Assembly (NCBI GenBank): GCA_021732215.1
Contig: JAKFVL010000023.1
Location: 186,001 to 250,000, forward strand
DNA length: 64,000 bases
DNA from: Hyphomicrobiales bacterium
GTDB lineage: Bacteria > Pseudomonadota > Alphaproteobacteria > Rhizobiales > Xanthobacteraceae
Direction of reading: 5' to 3'
Below, piece by piece: positions 35,812-45,127 of this stretch. Made by a program: the position numbers and the translations under genes. Each line of letters opens with the position of its first letter. The first letter of the stretch is position 1. The notes below the pieces were generated by a model, which was not told the origin of the DNA, ran no database searches, and saw nothing but the letters and a program-made list of their open reading frames with translations.

Positions 35812-37344
35812 ATGAACATCGCCGAATGGCTCGCCGCCTCCGCGCGGCTCTATCCGCGATCGCCCGCGCTGATGACGGGCGCCGTGATCGATTGCGACTA
35901 CGCGGAGTTTGCGCGGCGCGCATCGTCCATTGCAGGCTGGCTCACGCATCAGCATGGCATCGTGCCCGGCGATCGCGTTGCGCTGTTTATGTCGAACAGC
36001 ACATCCTATCTCGAATGCGCCTACGGGATCTGGTGGGCGGGCGCGGTGGCGGTGCCGATCAACGCCAAACTGCATGGCCGCGAGGCAGCGTGGATTTGCG
36101 AGAACTCAGGGGTCAAATTCGGCTTTGTCGCGGGGGACACCAACGCCTCGCTGAGGGAGGCTTTAGGCGATGGCAAACCTGTGGCGCGCGTTTTCGACAT
36201 CAAAAGCGATGGCACCAATGCGGCGCGCGCTGCCGCGGGATTGCCGCAACCCGTTTCGCGCCAGACCGACGACCTCGCCTGGCTGTTCTATACCTCCGGC
36301 ACCACCGGCCGGCCGAAGGGCGTGATGCTCAGTCATGGCAACCTCGTCGCCGCGTCGCTTTGCTATCTCTCCGACGTCGATCAGGTGCATGCACATGACC
36401 ACGCGCTCTATGCCGCGCCGCTGTCGCATGGCGCAGGGCTGTATAATTTTATCCACGTTCGCGCGGGCGCGCGTCACGTCGTGCCGGAGTCGGGTGCGTT
36501 CGATCCGGATGAGGTGCTGACGCTCGGCAAGTCGCTCGGCGATGTGTCGATGTTCGCAGCGCCGACGATGGTGAAGCGGCTCGTGGAAGCCGCGAAGGCG
36601 CGCGGCGAAAACGGCGATGGCATTCGCACCATCGTCTATGGCGGCGGTCCGATGTATCTTGCCGACATTCGCGAGGCGCTCGACGTGATGGGTCCGCGCT
36701 TCGTGCAGATCTACGGGCAGGGCGAGTCGCCGATGACGATCACCGCGCTGTCGCGATACTGGCATCAGCAAACCGATCATCCGCGCTATCTGGAGCGGCT
36801 GGCGTCGGTCGGCGCGGCGCATAGCGCGATTGAAGTGCGCATCACCAGCGCGAACGGCGAAGTGCTTCCTCCCGGCGAGACCGGCGAGATCGAAGCCAGA
36901 GGCACGCCGGTGATGCTCGGTTACTGGAATAACCGGGAAGCGACCGCGAGTACGATCAAGGATGGCTGGCTGCGCACCGGCGATGTCGGCAGGTTGGATG
37001 AGGATGGCTTTCTCACGCTGTCGGATCGCTCCAAGGACGTGATTATTTCCGGCGGCACCAACATCTATCCGCGCGAAGTCGAGGAGGCGCTGCTGACGCA
37101 CAATGCGGTGCGCGAAGTGTCGGTGGTCGGTGTCGCCGATCCGGAGTGGGGCGAGAATGTCGTCGCGTGTGTTGTGCTGGCCGATGGCGCGTCCGCCGAC
37201 GACAGAACCCTCGATGCGCATTGTCTGTCGTCGATCGCGCGCTTCAAGCGGCCGAAACGCTATGTCTATTTGCCGTCGCTGCCGAAGAACAACTACGGCA
37301 AGGTGCTGAAAACTGAACTACGCCAGATGCTCGGCGCGAAATAA
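35812..37344 (+). CDS. AMP-dependent acyl-CoA synthetase/ligase
   Basis: A 510-residue adenylate-forming enzyme that activates a carboxylic acid with ATP and CoA. The P-loop-like motif is YTSGTTGRPKG, the A5 region is YGQGESPMT, and the hinge and A8 region is GWLRTGDVGRLDEDG ... SGGTNIYPREVEE; the catalytic Lys lies in NNYGKVLKTEL near the end. The substrate is probably a medium, branched or aromatic acid used with the adjacent thiolases. It begins 28 bp after the thiolase. Confidence 0.92.
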   Translation: MNIAEWLAASARLYPRSPALMTGAVIDCDYAEFARRASSIAGWLTHQHGIVPGDRVALFMSNSTSYLECAYGIWWAGAVAVPINAKLHGREAAWICENSGVKFGFVAGDTNASLREALGDGKPVARVFDIKSDGTNAARAAAGLPQPVSRQTDDLAWLFYTSGTTGRPKGVMLSHGNLVAASLCYLSDVDQVHAHDHALYAAPLSHGAGLYNFIHVRAGARHVVPESGAFDPDEVLTLGKSLGDVSMFAAPTMVKRLVEAAKARGENGDGIRTIVYGGGPMYLADIREALDVMGPRFVQIYGQGESPMTITALSRYWHQQTDHPRYLERLASVGAAHSAIEVRITSANGEVLPPGETGEIEARGTPVMLGYWNNREATASTIKDGWLRTGDVGRLDEDGFLTLSDRSKDVIISGGTNIYPREVEEALLTHNAVREVSVVGVADPEWGENVVACVVLADGASADDRTLDAHCLSSIARFKRPKRYVYLPSLPKNNYGKVLKTELRQMLGAK

Positions 37345-37364
37345 TGAGAACAACAGGAGGAACC

Positions 37365-38345
37365 ATGATCGACCGTCGAAAGTTTTCAAAGCGGCTCGCA
37401 TTTGCCATGATCGCATGTTGCTTTGCTGCCGATGCGGCATTCGCACAGGCGTTTCCGACGCGGCCGGTCCGCCTGATCGTCGGCTATGCGCCGGGCGGCA
37501 TCAACGATCAGATGGCGCGCATCATCGCCGAGATCATGGGTAAGGAGCTTGGCCAGCAGATCGTGATCGAGAACAAGCCCGGTGCCGGCACAGCGGTGGC
37601 TTCCACCTTCGTCGCGCAATCCGATCCGGATGGCTACACGATGCTGCTCGGCACCGTGAGTCTTGCGATCAATCCGGCGCTGTCGCCGAAACTGACGCCG
37701 AAAAATCCGCTCACCGAGCTGATGCCGGTCGGCCTTGCGCTGCAATCGCCGTTCTATCTGATCTTGACAAAGAGTTTGCCGATCAATTCGGTCGATGAGC
37801 TGATCGCCTACGCAAAGGCCAATCCGGGCAGGCTCAATATCGGTTCGGCCGGCAATGGCTCATCGAGCCACCTGGTTCTCGAGCTGTTCAACAACCGCGC
37901 GGGAACGGCGCTGACGCACGTGCCTTATCGCGGCGCCGCGCCGATGGTGCTGGACATCATCGCCGGCCGGCTTGATGGCGCGTTCGCCACCCCGGTCGAT
38001 GCATCGCCCGCGCTGGAAGGCGGAGCCGGGAAGGCGATCGCGATCTCCTCTCTCGAACCGATCAGTCAGCGTCCCGATCTGCTTCCGGTCGCGAAAACCC
38101 TGCCGGGCTTCAAGGGGGTGTTCTGGGCGGGGCTGTTCGTTGCCCCGCAAACACCAGCGCCGATCGTTGCGACCCTGGCGAAAGCGCTCGCCGCCGCAAC
38201 TGACGATCCCGCATTGAAGGCGAAAGCCGCCGAACGCGGCGTCACCATGCTGACTGGCGGGTCCGATGCGCTGCGCGATCTGCTCGTCTCCGAGACCGAG
38301 GTCTGGGGCAAGCTGATCCGCGACGCCAACATTCGCGGCGAGTGA
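37365..38345 (+). CDS. Bug/TctC-type tripartite tricarboxylate transporter binding protein
   Basis: A 326-residue periplasmic binding protein with a signal peptide ending near AFA-QAFPTRP (about residue 28). YAPGGINDQMARI and the PGAGTAVASTF loop are typical of the family. Such proteins bind small carboxylates, often without an adjacent TctA/TctB membrane partner; none is seen here. ATG 37365 follows AGGAGG and lies 20 bp after the ligase stop, so it is co-transcribed and may deliver the acid that the ligase activates. Confidence 0.9.
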   Translation: MIDRRKFSKRLAFAMIACCFAADAAFAQAFPTRPVRLIVGYAPGGINDQMARIIAEIMGKELGQQIVIENKPGAGTAVASTFVAQSDPDGYTMLLGTVSLAINPALSPKLTPKNPLTELMPVGLALQSPFYLILTKSLPINSVDELIAYAKANPGRLNIGSAGNGSSSHLVLELFNNRAGTALTHVPYRGAAPMVLDIIAGRLDGAFATPVDASPALEGGAGKAIAISSLEPISQRPDLLPVAKTLPGFKGVFWAGLFVAPQTPAPIVATLAKALAAATDDPALKAKAAERGVTMLTGGSDALRDLLVSETEVWGKLIRDANIRGE

Positions 38346-38405
38346 ATCGGCGGCAGGTGTCGTCCTCGCGTTCGCAGGGACGACAGGATTGATAGGACCA
38401 ACCAG

Positions 38406-39539
38406 ATGAGCTTCATCACCGGCGTCGGGCTCACATCGTTCGGCAGGCGCGAGGGCTGCTCCACGCTCGATCTGATGAGCATGGCGGCGGAATCGGCGCT
38501 GGCCGATGCAGGGCTCGCACGGCGGGATATCGACGGCATTCTGTGCGGCTACTCGACCGTGCAGCCGCACATCATGCTGGCCACCGTGTTCGCCGAGCAT
38601 TTCGGCATTCAGCCGCAATACGCCCACGCGGTTCAGGTCGGCGGTGGCACCGGCATGGCGATGGCGATGCTGGCGCACATTCTTGTCTCTTCCGGCGTTG
38701 CGAAGAACGTTCTGGTGGTTGCCGGCGAAAATCGCCTGACCGGGCAAACGCGCGATGCCGCCGTGCAATCGCTGGCGCAGGTCGGCCACCCGGTGTTCGA
38801 GGTGCCGCTCGGACCGACCATTCCTGCCTATTACGGTCTCGTCGCGTCGCGCTACATGCATGAGCATGGCGTGACTGAGGAAGACTTCGCGGTTCTCGCG
38901 GTGCTGATGCGCGACCACGCGCTGATGCATCCAGGTGCGCAGTTCAATGAGCCGATCACGGTCGCCGAGGTGATGGCCTCAAAGCCGATCGCAACACCGC
39001 TCAAGCTGCTCGACTGCTGTCCGGTCTCCGATGGCGGCGCGGCCTTCATCGTCAGCCGCGACGATGCGAGCCGGCATGGCGTCAAGGTGATCGGCGCGGG
39101 TCAGGCGCACACCCATCAATATGTCACGACTGCTCCGGCGTTGTCCGATCTCGGCGCGGGCCCGGCTCTGGCGCGCGCGAGCGAACAGCGCGGCATTGCG
39201 ATCAAGAATGTGCGCTACGCTGCGATCTACGACAGCTTTACGATCACGCTGGCGATGCTGCTCGAAGACCTTGGTCTCGCGAAACGGGGCGAGGCGTCGG
39301 CCCGCGCGCGCAACGGCGACTTCGGCGTCAACGGCGCGCTGCCGCTCAACACCCACGGCGGATTGCTGAGCTACGGCCATTGCGGCGTCGGCGGTGCGAT
39401 GGCTCATCTGGTCGAAACACATCTGCAGATGACCGGCCGCGCCGGCCATCGTCAGGTCAAGGATGCTTCGCTGGCGCTGCTGCACGGCGACGGCGGCGTG
39501 CTGTCATCTCATGTGAGCATGTTTCTGGAGCAGGTGTGA
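38406..39539 (+). CDS. thiolase-fold protein lacking the nucleophilic cysteine
   Basis: A 377-residue thiolase-like protein. By alignment to the thiolase at 34614-35783, the nucleophile position falls on Gly80 (AVQVGGGTGMAM), so the usual acyl-enzyme cannot form, while the C-terminal Gly-His (SYGHCGVGG) remains. Such proteins typically pair with a DUF35 OB-fold protein, encoded here downstream, and may act as aldolase-like or retro-Claisen partners in acyl-CoA catabolism. The pair is separated by 78 bp containing a long perfect hairpin. Confidence 0.87.
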   Translation: MSFITGVGLTSFGRREGCSTLDLMSMAAESALADAGLARRDIDGILCGYSTVQPHIMLATVFAEHFGIQPQYAHAVQVGGGTGMAMAMLAHILVSSGVAKNVLVVAGENRLTGQTRDAAVQSLAQVGHPVFEVPLGPTIPAYYGLVASRYMHEHGVTEEDFAVLAVLMRDHALMHPGAQFNEPITVAEVMASKPIATPLKLLDCCPVSDGGAAFIVSRDDASRHGVKVIGAGQAHTHQYVTTAPALSDLGAGPALARASEQRGIAIKNVRYAAIYDSFTITLAMLLEDLGLAKRGEASARARNGDFGVNGALPLNTHGGLLSYGHCGVGGAMAHLVETHLQMTGRAGHRQVKDASLALLHGDGGVLSSHVSMFLEQV

Positions 39540-39556
39540 TGGGCGCTGTTGCCGAA

Positions 39557-39601
39557 GCATCGCTTCATCCCTCCCCACAAGGGGGAGGGATGAAGCGATG
39601 C
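39557..39601. repeat. perfect 20 bp inverted repeat with 5-base loop
   Basis: Arms 39557-39576 and 39582-39601 are perfectly complementary around ACAAG. The inner part (CCCTCCCC/GGGGGAGGG) is the CCTCCC repeat family, and the outer part duplicates GCATCGCTTCAT from the gene-proximal flank. No T tract follows, so it is not a classical terminator. Confidence 0.85.
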
Positions 39602-39617
39602 GCCGATGAGGGTTGAT

Positions 39618-39971
39618 ATGCCGGACGCTGCCGATTGGACTACGGGCAAGGACGCACTGAACTATCAGGCCTGCCGCGCCTGCAAACACATTTTCTACAT
39701 CCGCCGCGCGTTCTGCCCGCAGTGCGGGGCAGGCGAGCCCGAGACGAAAACCGCGAGCGGCCGCGGCGTGGTCTATGCCGAAACGCTGGTGCATCGCGCG
39801 CCGGTGCCGGAGGCGCGGGAGCATGTGCCCTACAAGATCGTACTGGTCGATATCGAGGAGGGCGCGCGGGTGATGGCCCACGGGACGCTCGATCTCAAAA
39901 TCGGCGATCGCGTGGTCGCAGGCTATCGGCCGTTTCTGGGCGGATTGGTGCCGTTGTTTGGGAAAATCTAA
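39618..39971 (+). CDS. DUF35 zinc-ribbon / OB-fold protein
   Basis: A 117-residue acyl-CoA-associated protein. An N-terminal rubredoxin-like zinc ribbon carries CRAC and CPQC, and an OB-fold follows (GRGVVYAETLVHRAP, GDRVVAGYRP). DUF35 proteins form complexes with thiolase-fold partners, here the cysteine-less thiolase just upstream. ATG 39618 is chosen because GAGG lies six bases upstream; an ATG at 39606 precedes it in frame. Confidence 0.85.
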   Translation: MPDAADWTTGKDALNYQACRACKHIFYIRRAFCPQCGAGEPETKTASGRGVVYAETLVHRAPVPEAREHVPYKIVLVDIEEGARVMAHGTLDLKIGDRVVAGYRPFLGGLVPLFGKI

Positions 39972-39989
39972 GTTTGCAAGAAATCCAAT

Positions 39990-40100
39990 CGTCATTCCGG
40001 ACAGCGCGAATGCGCTGATCCGGAATCCATGCATCATCAGACTTGGCATTTGCGGATGGATGGATTCCGGGTTCGACGTTCGGTCGCCCCGGAATGACAA
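39990..40100. repeat. GTCATTCCGG-type palindromic repeat
   Basis: Arms GTCATTCCGG and CCGGAATGAC with the inner GCGCGAATGCGC and ATCCGGAATCCATG/ATGGATTCCGG hairpins. A different repeat family from the GCCGGGCTTGA type. Confidence 0.8.
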
Positions 40101-40142
40101 GGGCGCTTGTCGCTGGCGTCTGTATCTCTATACACTCGCTCC

Positions 40143-41906
40143 ATGACCGACAGCACTTTGGCCCCGACGGCAGTAGTGAGTGAATCATATCTTGTCCGCT
40201 TGTTCGCTGGCATCGGCGTCCGGCAGGTGCAACTCGTCTGCGGCCTGATCCTGTTTGCGTATGTCACAAGCCATTTCATCAACCATGCGTTCGGCAACAT
40301 TTCCGTGCAGGCGATGGATGACGTTCTCGCCTTGCAGATCGCATTCTGGCGAAGCTGGCCGATCACCATCGTGCTGTATGGCGCTCTCTTGATTCACATG
40401 GCGCTCGGTTTCTGGGCGCTGTACCGGCGGCGGGAGTTTCGCTGGAAAATATCGGAGCCGCTGCAACTCGTGCTCGGGCTCTCGATCCCGCTGCTGCTGA
40501 TCTTTCATATCGTCGGCGTGCGCGTTTCTGCATCGCTGTTTGGTCACGAGAAACTCTATCCGCAGACGCTTTATGCCTATTGGGTTTACTGGCCGAGGCT
40601 GGCGGCGCTGCACTATGCGGCGCTGATCGTGTGCTGGGTTCACGGCTGTATCGGCATCTTTTTCTGGCTGCGGCTGAAGCCCTGGTTTCAGGCGGCGTCG
40701 CCCTATCTGCTTGCGTTCGCGGTGCTTGTCCCGGCGCTCGCGACGCTCGGGCTCTATCACGGCGGTCACGACGTGATGCAAGACAGCACGACCGCCGAAT
40801 GGCGTGCACAACATCGCACGGTGGCGAAGACCGGCACGCAGGCGGATCAGGACGTCATCGACCGCATCGTGTTCTCTTTCATCTGGGCTTATGTTTCGCT
40901 GATCGCGCTGACGCTGGCGGCGCGGGTCGTCCGGGTGATCGTCGAGCGGCGTGGCAGCACCATCAAATTTGCCTACGGCGGTGGCCAAACGTTGCGCGTG
41001 CCAAAAGGGCTCAGCGTTCTCGAAGCAAGCCTGCGCAACGACATCCCGCATTCGAGCGTCTGCGGCGGCCGCGCCCGCTGTTCGACCTGCCGCATCAGGG
41101 TGGTGAGCGATTGCAGCCGCTTGCCGGCCCCGTCCAAACGCGAGGCCTTCGTGCTCGAGCGCGTCGGCTCCAGCGCCGATCCGGCGATCCGGCTGGCGTG
41201 CCAGTTGTGCCCGGAGACCGATATCGCGTTCGTCCCGCTGTTCCCGGCGACGCTCAAGACATCGCTGCTGAACACCGGCCAGCAGACCCGCGTCGGTCAG
41301 GAGCGCTACCTCGTCAACATGTTCGTCGACATGCGTGGCTCGACCAAGCTCGCCGAGACGCGGTTGCCGTTCGATACGGTGTTCATCGTCAACCGCTTCG
41401 TCGGCGCGGTGTCGCAGGGCGTGATCTCGTGCGGCGGCCTGCCGAACCAGTTCGTCGGCGATGGCATTCTCGCACTGTTCGGGCTCGAGGCCGATCCGAG
41501 GATCGCCTGCCGGCAGGCGATCAAGGCGGCTGCGATGATTGCGATCAACGTCGATGAGTTGAATCAGTTTCTCGCTCACGATCTGCGCGAACCGATCCGG
41601 TTCGGCATCGGCATCCATTGCGGCGAGGTGATCGTGGGCGATATCGGGTATCGCGATCACATCTCGTTCACCGCGCTCGGCGATCCGGTCAATGTCGGCG
41701 CGCGGCTTCAGGACATGACGAAAGGGCTGTCTTGCGAAGTCGTGATGTCGGAAGAGCTGTTCAGGGGCGCAGGACTTCCGGAAAGCGCTCTGCCGCAGGA
41801 GAAAGTCTCGATCCGCGGCCGCAGCGAGACCATGCTGGTGCGCAAGGCGGTCAGCGCGCGCGCGCTGCTCGACCTGATCGACGACGTGGTGACGGTGGCG
41901 GCGTAG
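40143..41906 (+). CDS. cyaC: membrane adenylate cyclase with cytochrome-b-like anchor and [2Fe-2S] domain (CyaC-like)
   Basis: A 587-residue class III cyclase. The N-terminal half has about six membrane helices rich in His (TSHFINH, HMALGFW, HIVGV, HYAALIVCWVHG), similar to a succinate-dehydrogenase-type cytochrome b. A ferredoxin domain follows with Cys 307, 313, 316 and 353 (C-x5-C-x2-C-x36-C). The C-terminal cyclase domain has metal Asp396 (VDMRGS) and Asp440 (VGDGI) and the ALGDPVNVGARL motif. I recall Sinorhizobium meliloti CyaC as a redox-sensing heme cyclase of this design. It should link the quinone or redox state to cAMP. The RBS at 40143 is weak. Confidence 0.85.
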   Translation: MTDSTLAPTAVVSESYLVRLFAGIGVRQVQLVCGLILFAYVTSHFINHAFGNISVQAMDDVLALQIAFWRSWPITIVLYGALLIHMALGFWALYRRREFRWKISEPLQLVLGLSIPLLLIFHIVGVRVSASLFGHEKLYPQTLYAYWVYWPRLAALHYAALIVCWVHGCIGIFFWLRLKPWFQAASPYLLAFAVLVPALATLGLYHGGHDVMQDSTTAEWRAQHRTVAKTGTQADQDVIDRIVFSFIWAYVSLIALTLAARVVRVIVERRGSTIKFAYGGGQTLRVPKGLSVLEASLRNDIPHSSVCGGRARCSTCRIRVVSDCSRLPAPSKREAFVLERVGSSADPAIRLACQLCPETDIAFVPLFPATLKTSLLNTGQQTRVGQERYLVNMFVDMRGSTKLAETRLPFDTVFIVNRFVGAVSQGVISCGGLPNQFVGDGILALFGLEADPRIACRQAIKAAAMIAINVDELNQFLAHDLREPIRFGIGIHCGEVIVGDIGYRDHISFTALGDPVNVGARLQDMTKGLSCEVVMSEELFRGAGLPESALPQEKVSIRGRSETMLVRKAVSARALLDLIDDVVTVAA

Positions 41907-41930
41907 CGGTTTGCGTCGTCCTTCTCTTCA

Positions 41931-42065
41931 ATCCCTCCCCCTTGTGGGGAGGGTCGGTCGAGCGAAGCGAGGGCCGGGGTGGGGGTGCGCTTACGAGTTA
42001 CCCCCACCCGGCGCTCCGTTCGCTTTGCTCGCTCGCGCCACCCTCCCCACAAAGGGGAGGGAAAG
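41931..42065. repeat. CCCTCCCC...GGGGAGGG palindromic repeat
   Basis: Two copies of a CCCTCCCC/GGGGAGGG hairpin flank a centre with GTCGAGCGAAGCGAG and GCTTTGCTCGCTC, giving an overall palindrome between the convergent cyclase and GMC genes. Confidence 0.85.
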
Positions 42066-42068
42066 CGG

Positions 42069-43688
42069 CTATCTCCCATCCTCCAGCACCATCGCCGAAC
42101 CTTTTTCCGCGATCATCGCCGTCGGCGTGTTGGTGTTGCCCGAGGTGATGGCCGGCATCACCGAGGCATCGATCACGCGCAAACGCTCGATGCCGAACAC
42201 GCGCAGGCGATCATCGACCACAGCGTGCGGATCGCTCGCCAGCCCCATCTTCGCGGTGCCGACGGGATGGAAGATCGTGGTGCCGATGTCGCCGGCGGCT
42301 TTGGCGAGCGAGGCGTCGTCGTCGCCGACGCTGGGGCCCGGGAGATATTCTTCCGGGTGATAGGCGGAGAGCGCGCTCTGCTTCATCAGGCGGCGGGTGA
42401 CGCGGATGGCGTCGGCGGCGACGTGGCGGTCTTCATCGGTCGCAAGATAGTTCGGTGCGATGCGCGGGGCCAGTTCGGGCTTTGCGTCCGTGATCCGCAC
42501 CGTGCCGCGCGAGGTCGGCTGCAGGTTGCACGCCGAGATCGTGATCGCGGGAAAGCGATGCAGCGGATCGCCGAACTTGTCGAGTGAGAGCGGCTGAACG
42601 TGAAACTGGATGTTGGCGCGCGCGCGTGAGGCGTCCGAGCGCGTGAAGATGCCGAGCTGCGAGGGGGCCATCGTCAAGGGACCGCGGCGGCGCAACGCAT
42701 AATCGACGCCCATCATGCCACGCCGCCACAGCGACCAGTAGGTCTCGTTCAGCGTACGCACGCCCGACACCTTGTAGATCGCGCGCTGCTGCAAATGATC
42801 CTGCAGGTTTCTCCCGACACCGGGACGATCGGCGACAGGCGTGATGCCGAGCGGCGACAACCAGTCGGCAGGGCCGATGCCGGAGCGGTGTAAAATTTGC
42901 ACCGAGCCGATCGCGCCGGAGCAGAGAATGATCTCGCCGCGGGCACGGGCTTCGACCGTCTCGCCGCCGCGCGAATAGCGAATGCCGACGGCGCGGCCCT
43001 GCTCGACGATGACGCGATCGGCGAGCACGCTGGTTTCGAGTTTCAGGTTTTGCCGCGACAGCACGGGTTTCAAGAAGCCGCGTGCGGAGGACCAGCGTCT
43101 CCCCCGTTTTTGATTGACGTGGAAATAACCGATGCCTTCATTGTCGCCGGTGTTGAAGTCGTGCGTGCGCGGAATGCCCATCTGCGATGCCGCGTCGGCA
43201 ACCGCGTCGAGCACCTTCCATGCAAGGCGCGGGGCTTCGACGCGCCAACCGCCGCCGGCGCCGTGATGCTCGCTCTCGCCCATGAAATGGTCCTCGAGCT
43301 TGCGGAAAGCGGGCCGAACGTCATCCCAGCCCCAGCCGTTCAGGCCGAGCTGCCGCCAGTGGTCGTAGTCGGCGGCCTGGCCGCGCATCGAGATCATGGC
43401 ATTGATCGCGGAGGAGCCGCCGATCACCTTGCCGCGCGGGTAGGCCAGCGAGCGGCCGTTGAGGCCGGGTTCGGCTTCGGTGCGGAACATCCAGTCCGAG
43501 CGCGGATTGCCGATGGCGAACAGATATCCGACCGGAATGTGAAACCAGATCCAGTTGTCGTCGCCGCCGGCCTCCAGCAGCAGCACGCGATTTTTGGGAT
43601 CGGCGGACAGGCGGTTGGCGACGATGCAGCCTGCGGTGCCTGCGCCGACCACGATGTAGTCGAAATCCCCTCCGAGCCGTTGCGACAT
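42069..43688 (-). CDS. GMC family FAD oxidoreductase (choline dehydrogenase-like)
   Basis: A 539-residue flavoenzyme oxidising an alcohol. The N-terminal FAD loop is VGAGTAGCIVANRLS, the GMC signature includes GSSAINAMISMRG, and the C-terminal catalytic His is in HPVGTAKMG. The substrate is not deducible; choline, aromatic and polyol alcohols are all used in the family. ATG 43688 is preferred over the GTG at 43703 because the FAD motif then begins at the usual distance. It stands alone and faces the M20 gene divergently across a repeat. Confidence 0.9.
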   Translation of the reverse strand: MSQRLGGDFDYIVVGAGTAGCIVANRLSADPKNRVLLLEAGGDDNWIWFHIPVGYLFAIGNPRSDWMFRTEAEPGLNGRSLAYPRGKVIGGSSAINAMISMRGQAADYDHWRQLGLNGWGWDDVRPAFRKLEDHFMGESEHHGAGGGWRVEAPRLAWKVLDAVADAASQMGIPRTHDFNTGDNEGIGYFHVNQKRGRRWSSARGFLKPVLSRQNLKLETSVLADRVIVEQGRAVGIRYSRGGETVEARARGEIILCSGAIGSVQILHRSGIGPADWLSPLGITPVADRPGVGRNLQDHLQQRAIYKVSGVRTLNETYWSLWRRGMMGVDYALRRRGPLTMAPSQLGIFTRSDASRARANIQFHVQPLSLDKFGDPLHRFPAITISACNLQPTSRGTVRITDAKPELAPRIAPNYLATDEDRHVAADAIRVTRRLMKQSALSAYHPEEYLPGPSVGDDDASLAKAAGDIGTTIFHPVGTAKMGLASDPHAVVDDRLRVFGIERLRVIDASVMPAITSGNTNTPTAMIAEKGSAMVLEDGR

Positions 43689-43705
43689 TTCTAACCTGAT
43701 CACGC

Positions 43706-43797
43706 TTCGTCATTGCCAGCGTAAGCGAAGCCCTCCAGGATCACAACAGCGGCTCCGGATTGCTTCGTCGCGCAAATGCGCTTCTCGCAATGACGAA
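43706..43797. repeat. GTCATTGC...GCAATGAC palindromic repeat
   Basis: Arms TTCGTCATTGC and GCAATGACGAA with inner CGAAGC and GCTTCG segments. It lies between the divergent GMC and M20 genes. Confidence 0.8.
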
Positions 43798-43849
43798 GAT
43801 TCTATGGCATCGTTCGCAGGTGCCCAAGAGCGCCTGAGGAGTACGATCC

Positions 43850-45025
43850 ATGCCCGTCGTCAATCGCGTCGCCGATCTGCAGGCCGATATCATGGCCTGG
43901 CGGCACGACATCCATGCGCATCCGGAGCTGATGTACGACGTGCACCGCACCGCGGCCTTCGTGGCGGATCGCCTGCGCGAGTTCGGCTGCGATGAGGTGG
44001 TCACCGGCATCGGCCGCACCGGCGTGGTCGGCGTCATCAAGGGGCGCAAGCCGCGCGATGGCGCGGACGTCAAGGTCATCGGCATGCGCGCCGACATGGA
44101 TGCGCTGCCGATCGAGGAAGCCAACGATCTGCCGTACAAATCAAAGACGCCCGGCAAGATGCACGCCTGCGGCCATGACGGCCACACCGCGATGCTGCTG
44201 GGTGCTGCGCGCTATCTCTCCGAGACGCGCAACTTCGCGGGCGACGCGGTGGTGATCTTCCAGCCGGCGGAAGAAGGCGGTGCGGGTGCGGCTGCGATGC
44301 TGCGCGACGGGCTAATGGATCGCTTCAAGATCGATCAGGTGTTCGGCATGCATAACGGACCCGGCATGAACGTCGGCACGTTCGGCCTGCGGCCCGGCCC
44401 GCAGATGGCTTCGACCGACCACATTGTGATCAACATCGAGGGCGTCGGCGGCCACGCGGCGGCCCCGCACAAAGGCATCGACACCATTCTGGTCGGTGCG
44501 CAACTCATCACCGCGTTCCAGTCGATCGTGTCGCGCAACGTCGATCCGGTCGAGTCGGCGGTGATCTCGATCTGCATGTTCCATGCGGGCAACGCGATGA
44601 ACGTCATTCCGCAGACCGCCGAACTGCAAGGCACGGTGCGGACGCTGAAGCCTGCGATGCGCGATTTCATCGAGAAGCGGATGAAGGAGGTCGCGGCCGG
44701 TCTGTCGCAGATGACCGGCGCCAGGATCGACCTCGTCTACCGGCGCGGCTATCCGGTGCTGATCAACCACGCGGCGCAGACCGAGTTCGCCGCGCGCATC
44801 GCGGCCGACGTCGCGGGGCAAGCCAACGTCAACGCCGACCTGCCGCCGATCATGGGCGCGGAGGATTTTTCCTACATGCTCGAGGAACGCCCCGGCGCCT
44901 ACATCTTCGTCGGCAACGGCGACAGCGCGGGCCTGCATCACCCGTCCTACAACTTCAATGACGACGCAATCGTGTTCGGCACTTCGTACTGGATCAAGCT
45001 GGTCGAGACCACGCTGGCGGCTTAA
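43850..45025 (+). CDS. M20 family amidohydrolase (IAA-amino acid hydrolase type)
   Basis: A 391-residue dimetal hydrolase of an N-acyl amino acid or hippurate-like amide. The metal site segments are HACGHDGHTAM, PAEEGGAGA and the C-terminal HHPSYNFND; the dimerisation domain is inserted around residues 185-290. ATG 43850 follows TGAGGAG. The gene is followed by a repeat and then the composite CoA-transferase, which may process the released acid. Confidence 0.92.
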   Translation: MPVVNRVADLQADIMAWRHDIHAHPELMYDVHRTAAFVADRLREFGCDEVVTGIGRTGVVGVIKGRKPRDGADVKVIGMRADMDALPIEEANDLPYKSKTPGKMHACGHDGHTAMLLGAARYLSETRNFAGDAVVIFQPAEEGGAGAAAMLRDGLMDRFKIDQVFGMHNGPGMNVGTFGLRPGPQMASTDHIVINIEGVGGHAAAPHKGIDTILVGAQLITAFQSIVSRNVDPVESAVISICMFHAGNAMNVIPQTAELQGTVRTLKPAMRDFIEKRMKEVAAGLSQMTGARIDLVYRRGYPVLINHAAQTEFAARIAADVAGQANVNADLPPIMGAEDFSYMLEERPGAYIFVGNGDSAGLHHPSYNFNDDAIVFGTSYWIKLVETTLAA

Positions 45026-45037
45026 GTCAATCAGTTT

Positions 45038-45117
45038 TGTCATTGCGAGGAGCGGAGCGACGCCGCAATCCGCTCTTTCCTTGGCTCTGGATTGCTTCGC
45101 TGCGCTCGCAATGACGG
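45038..45117. repeat. GTCATTGCGAGGAGCG palindromic repeat
   Basis: Arms GTCATTGCGAGGAGCGGAGC and TGCGCTCGCAATGAC with inner CGCAATCCGC/GGATTGCTTCG. The repeat ends 11 bp before the CoA-transferase start. Confidence 0.85.
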
Positions 45118-45127
45118 GTATCTTGAA

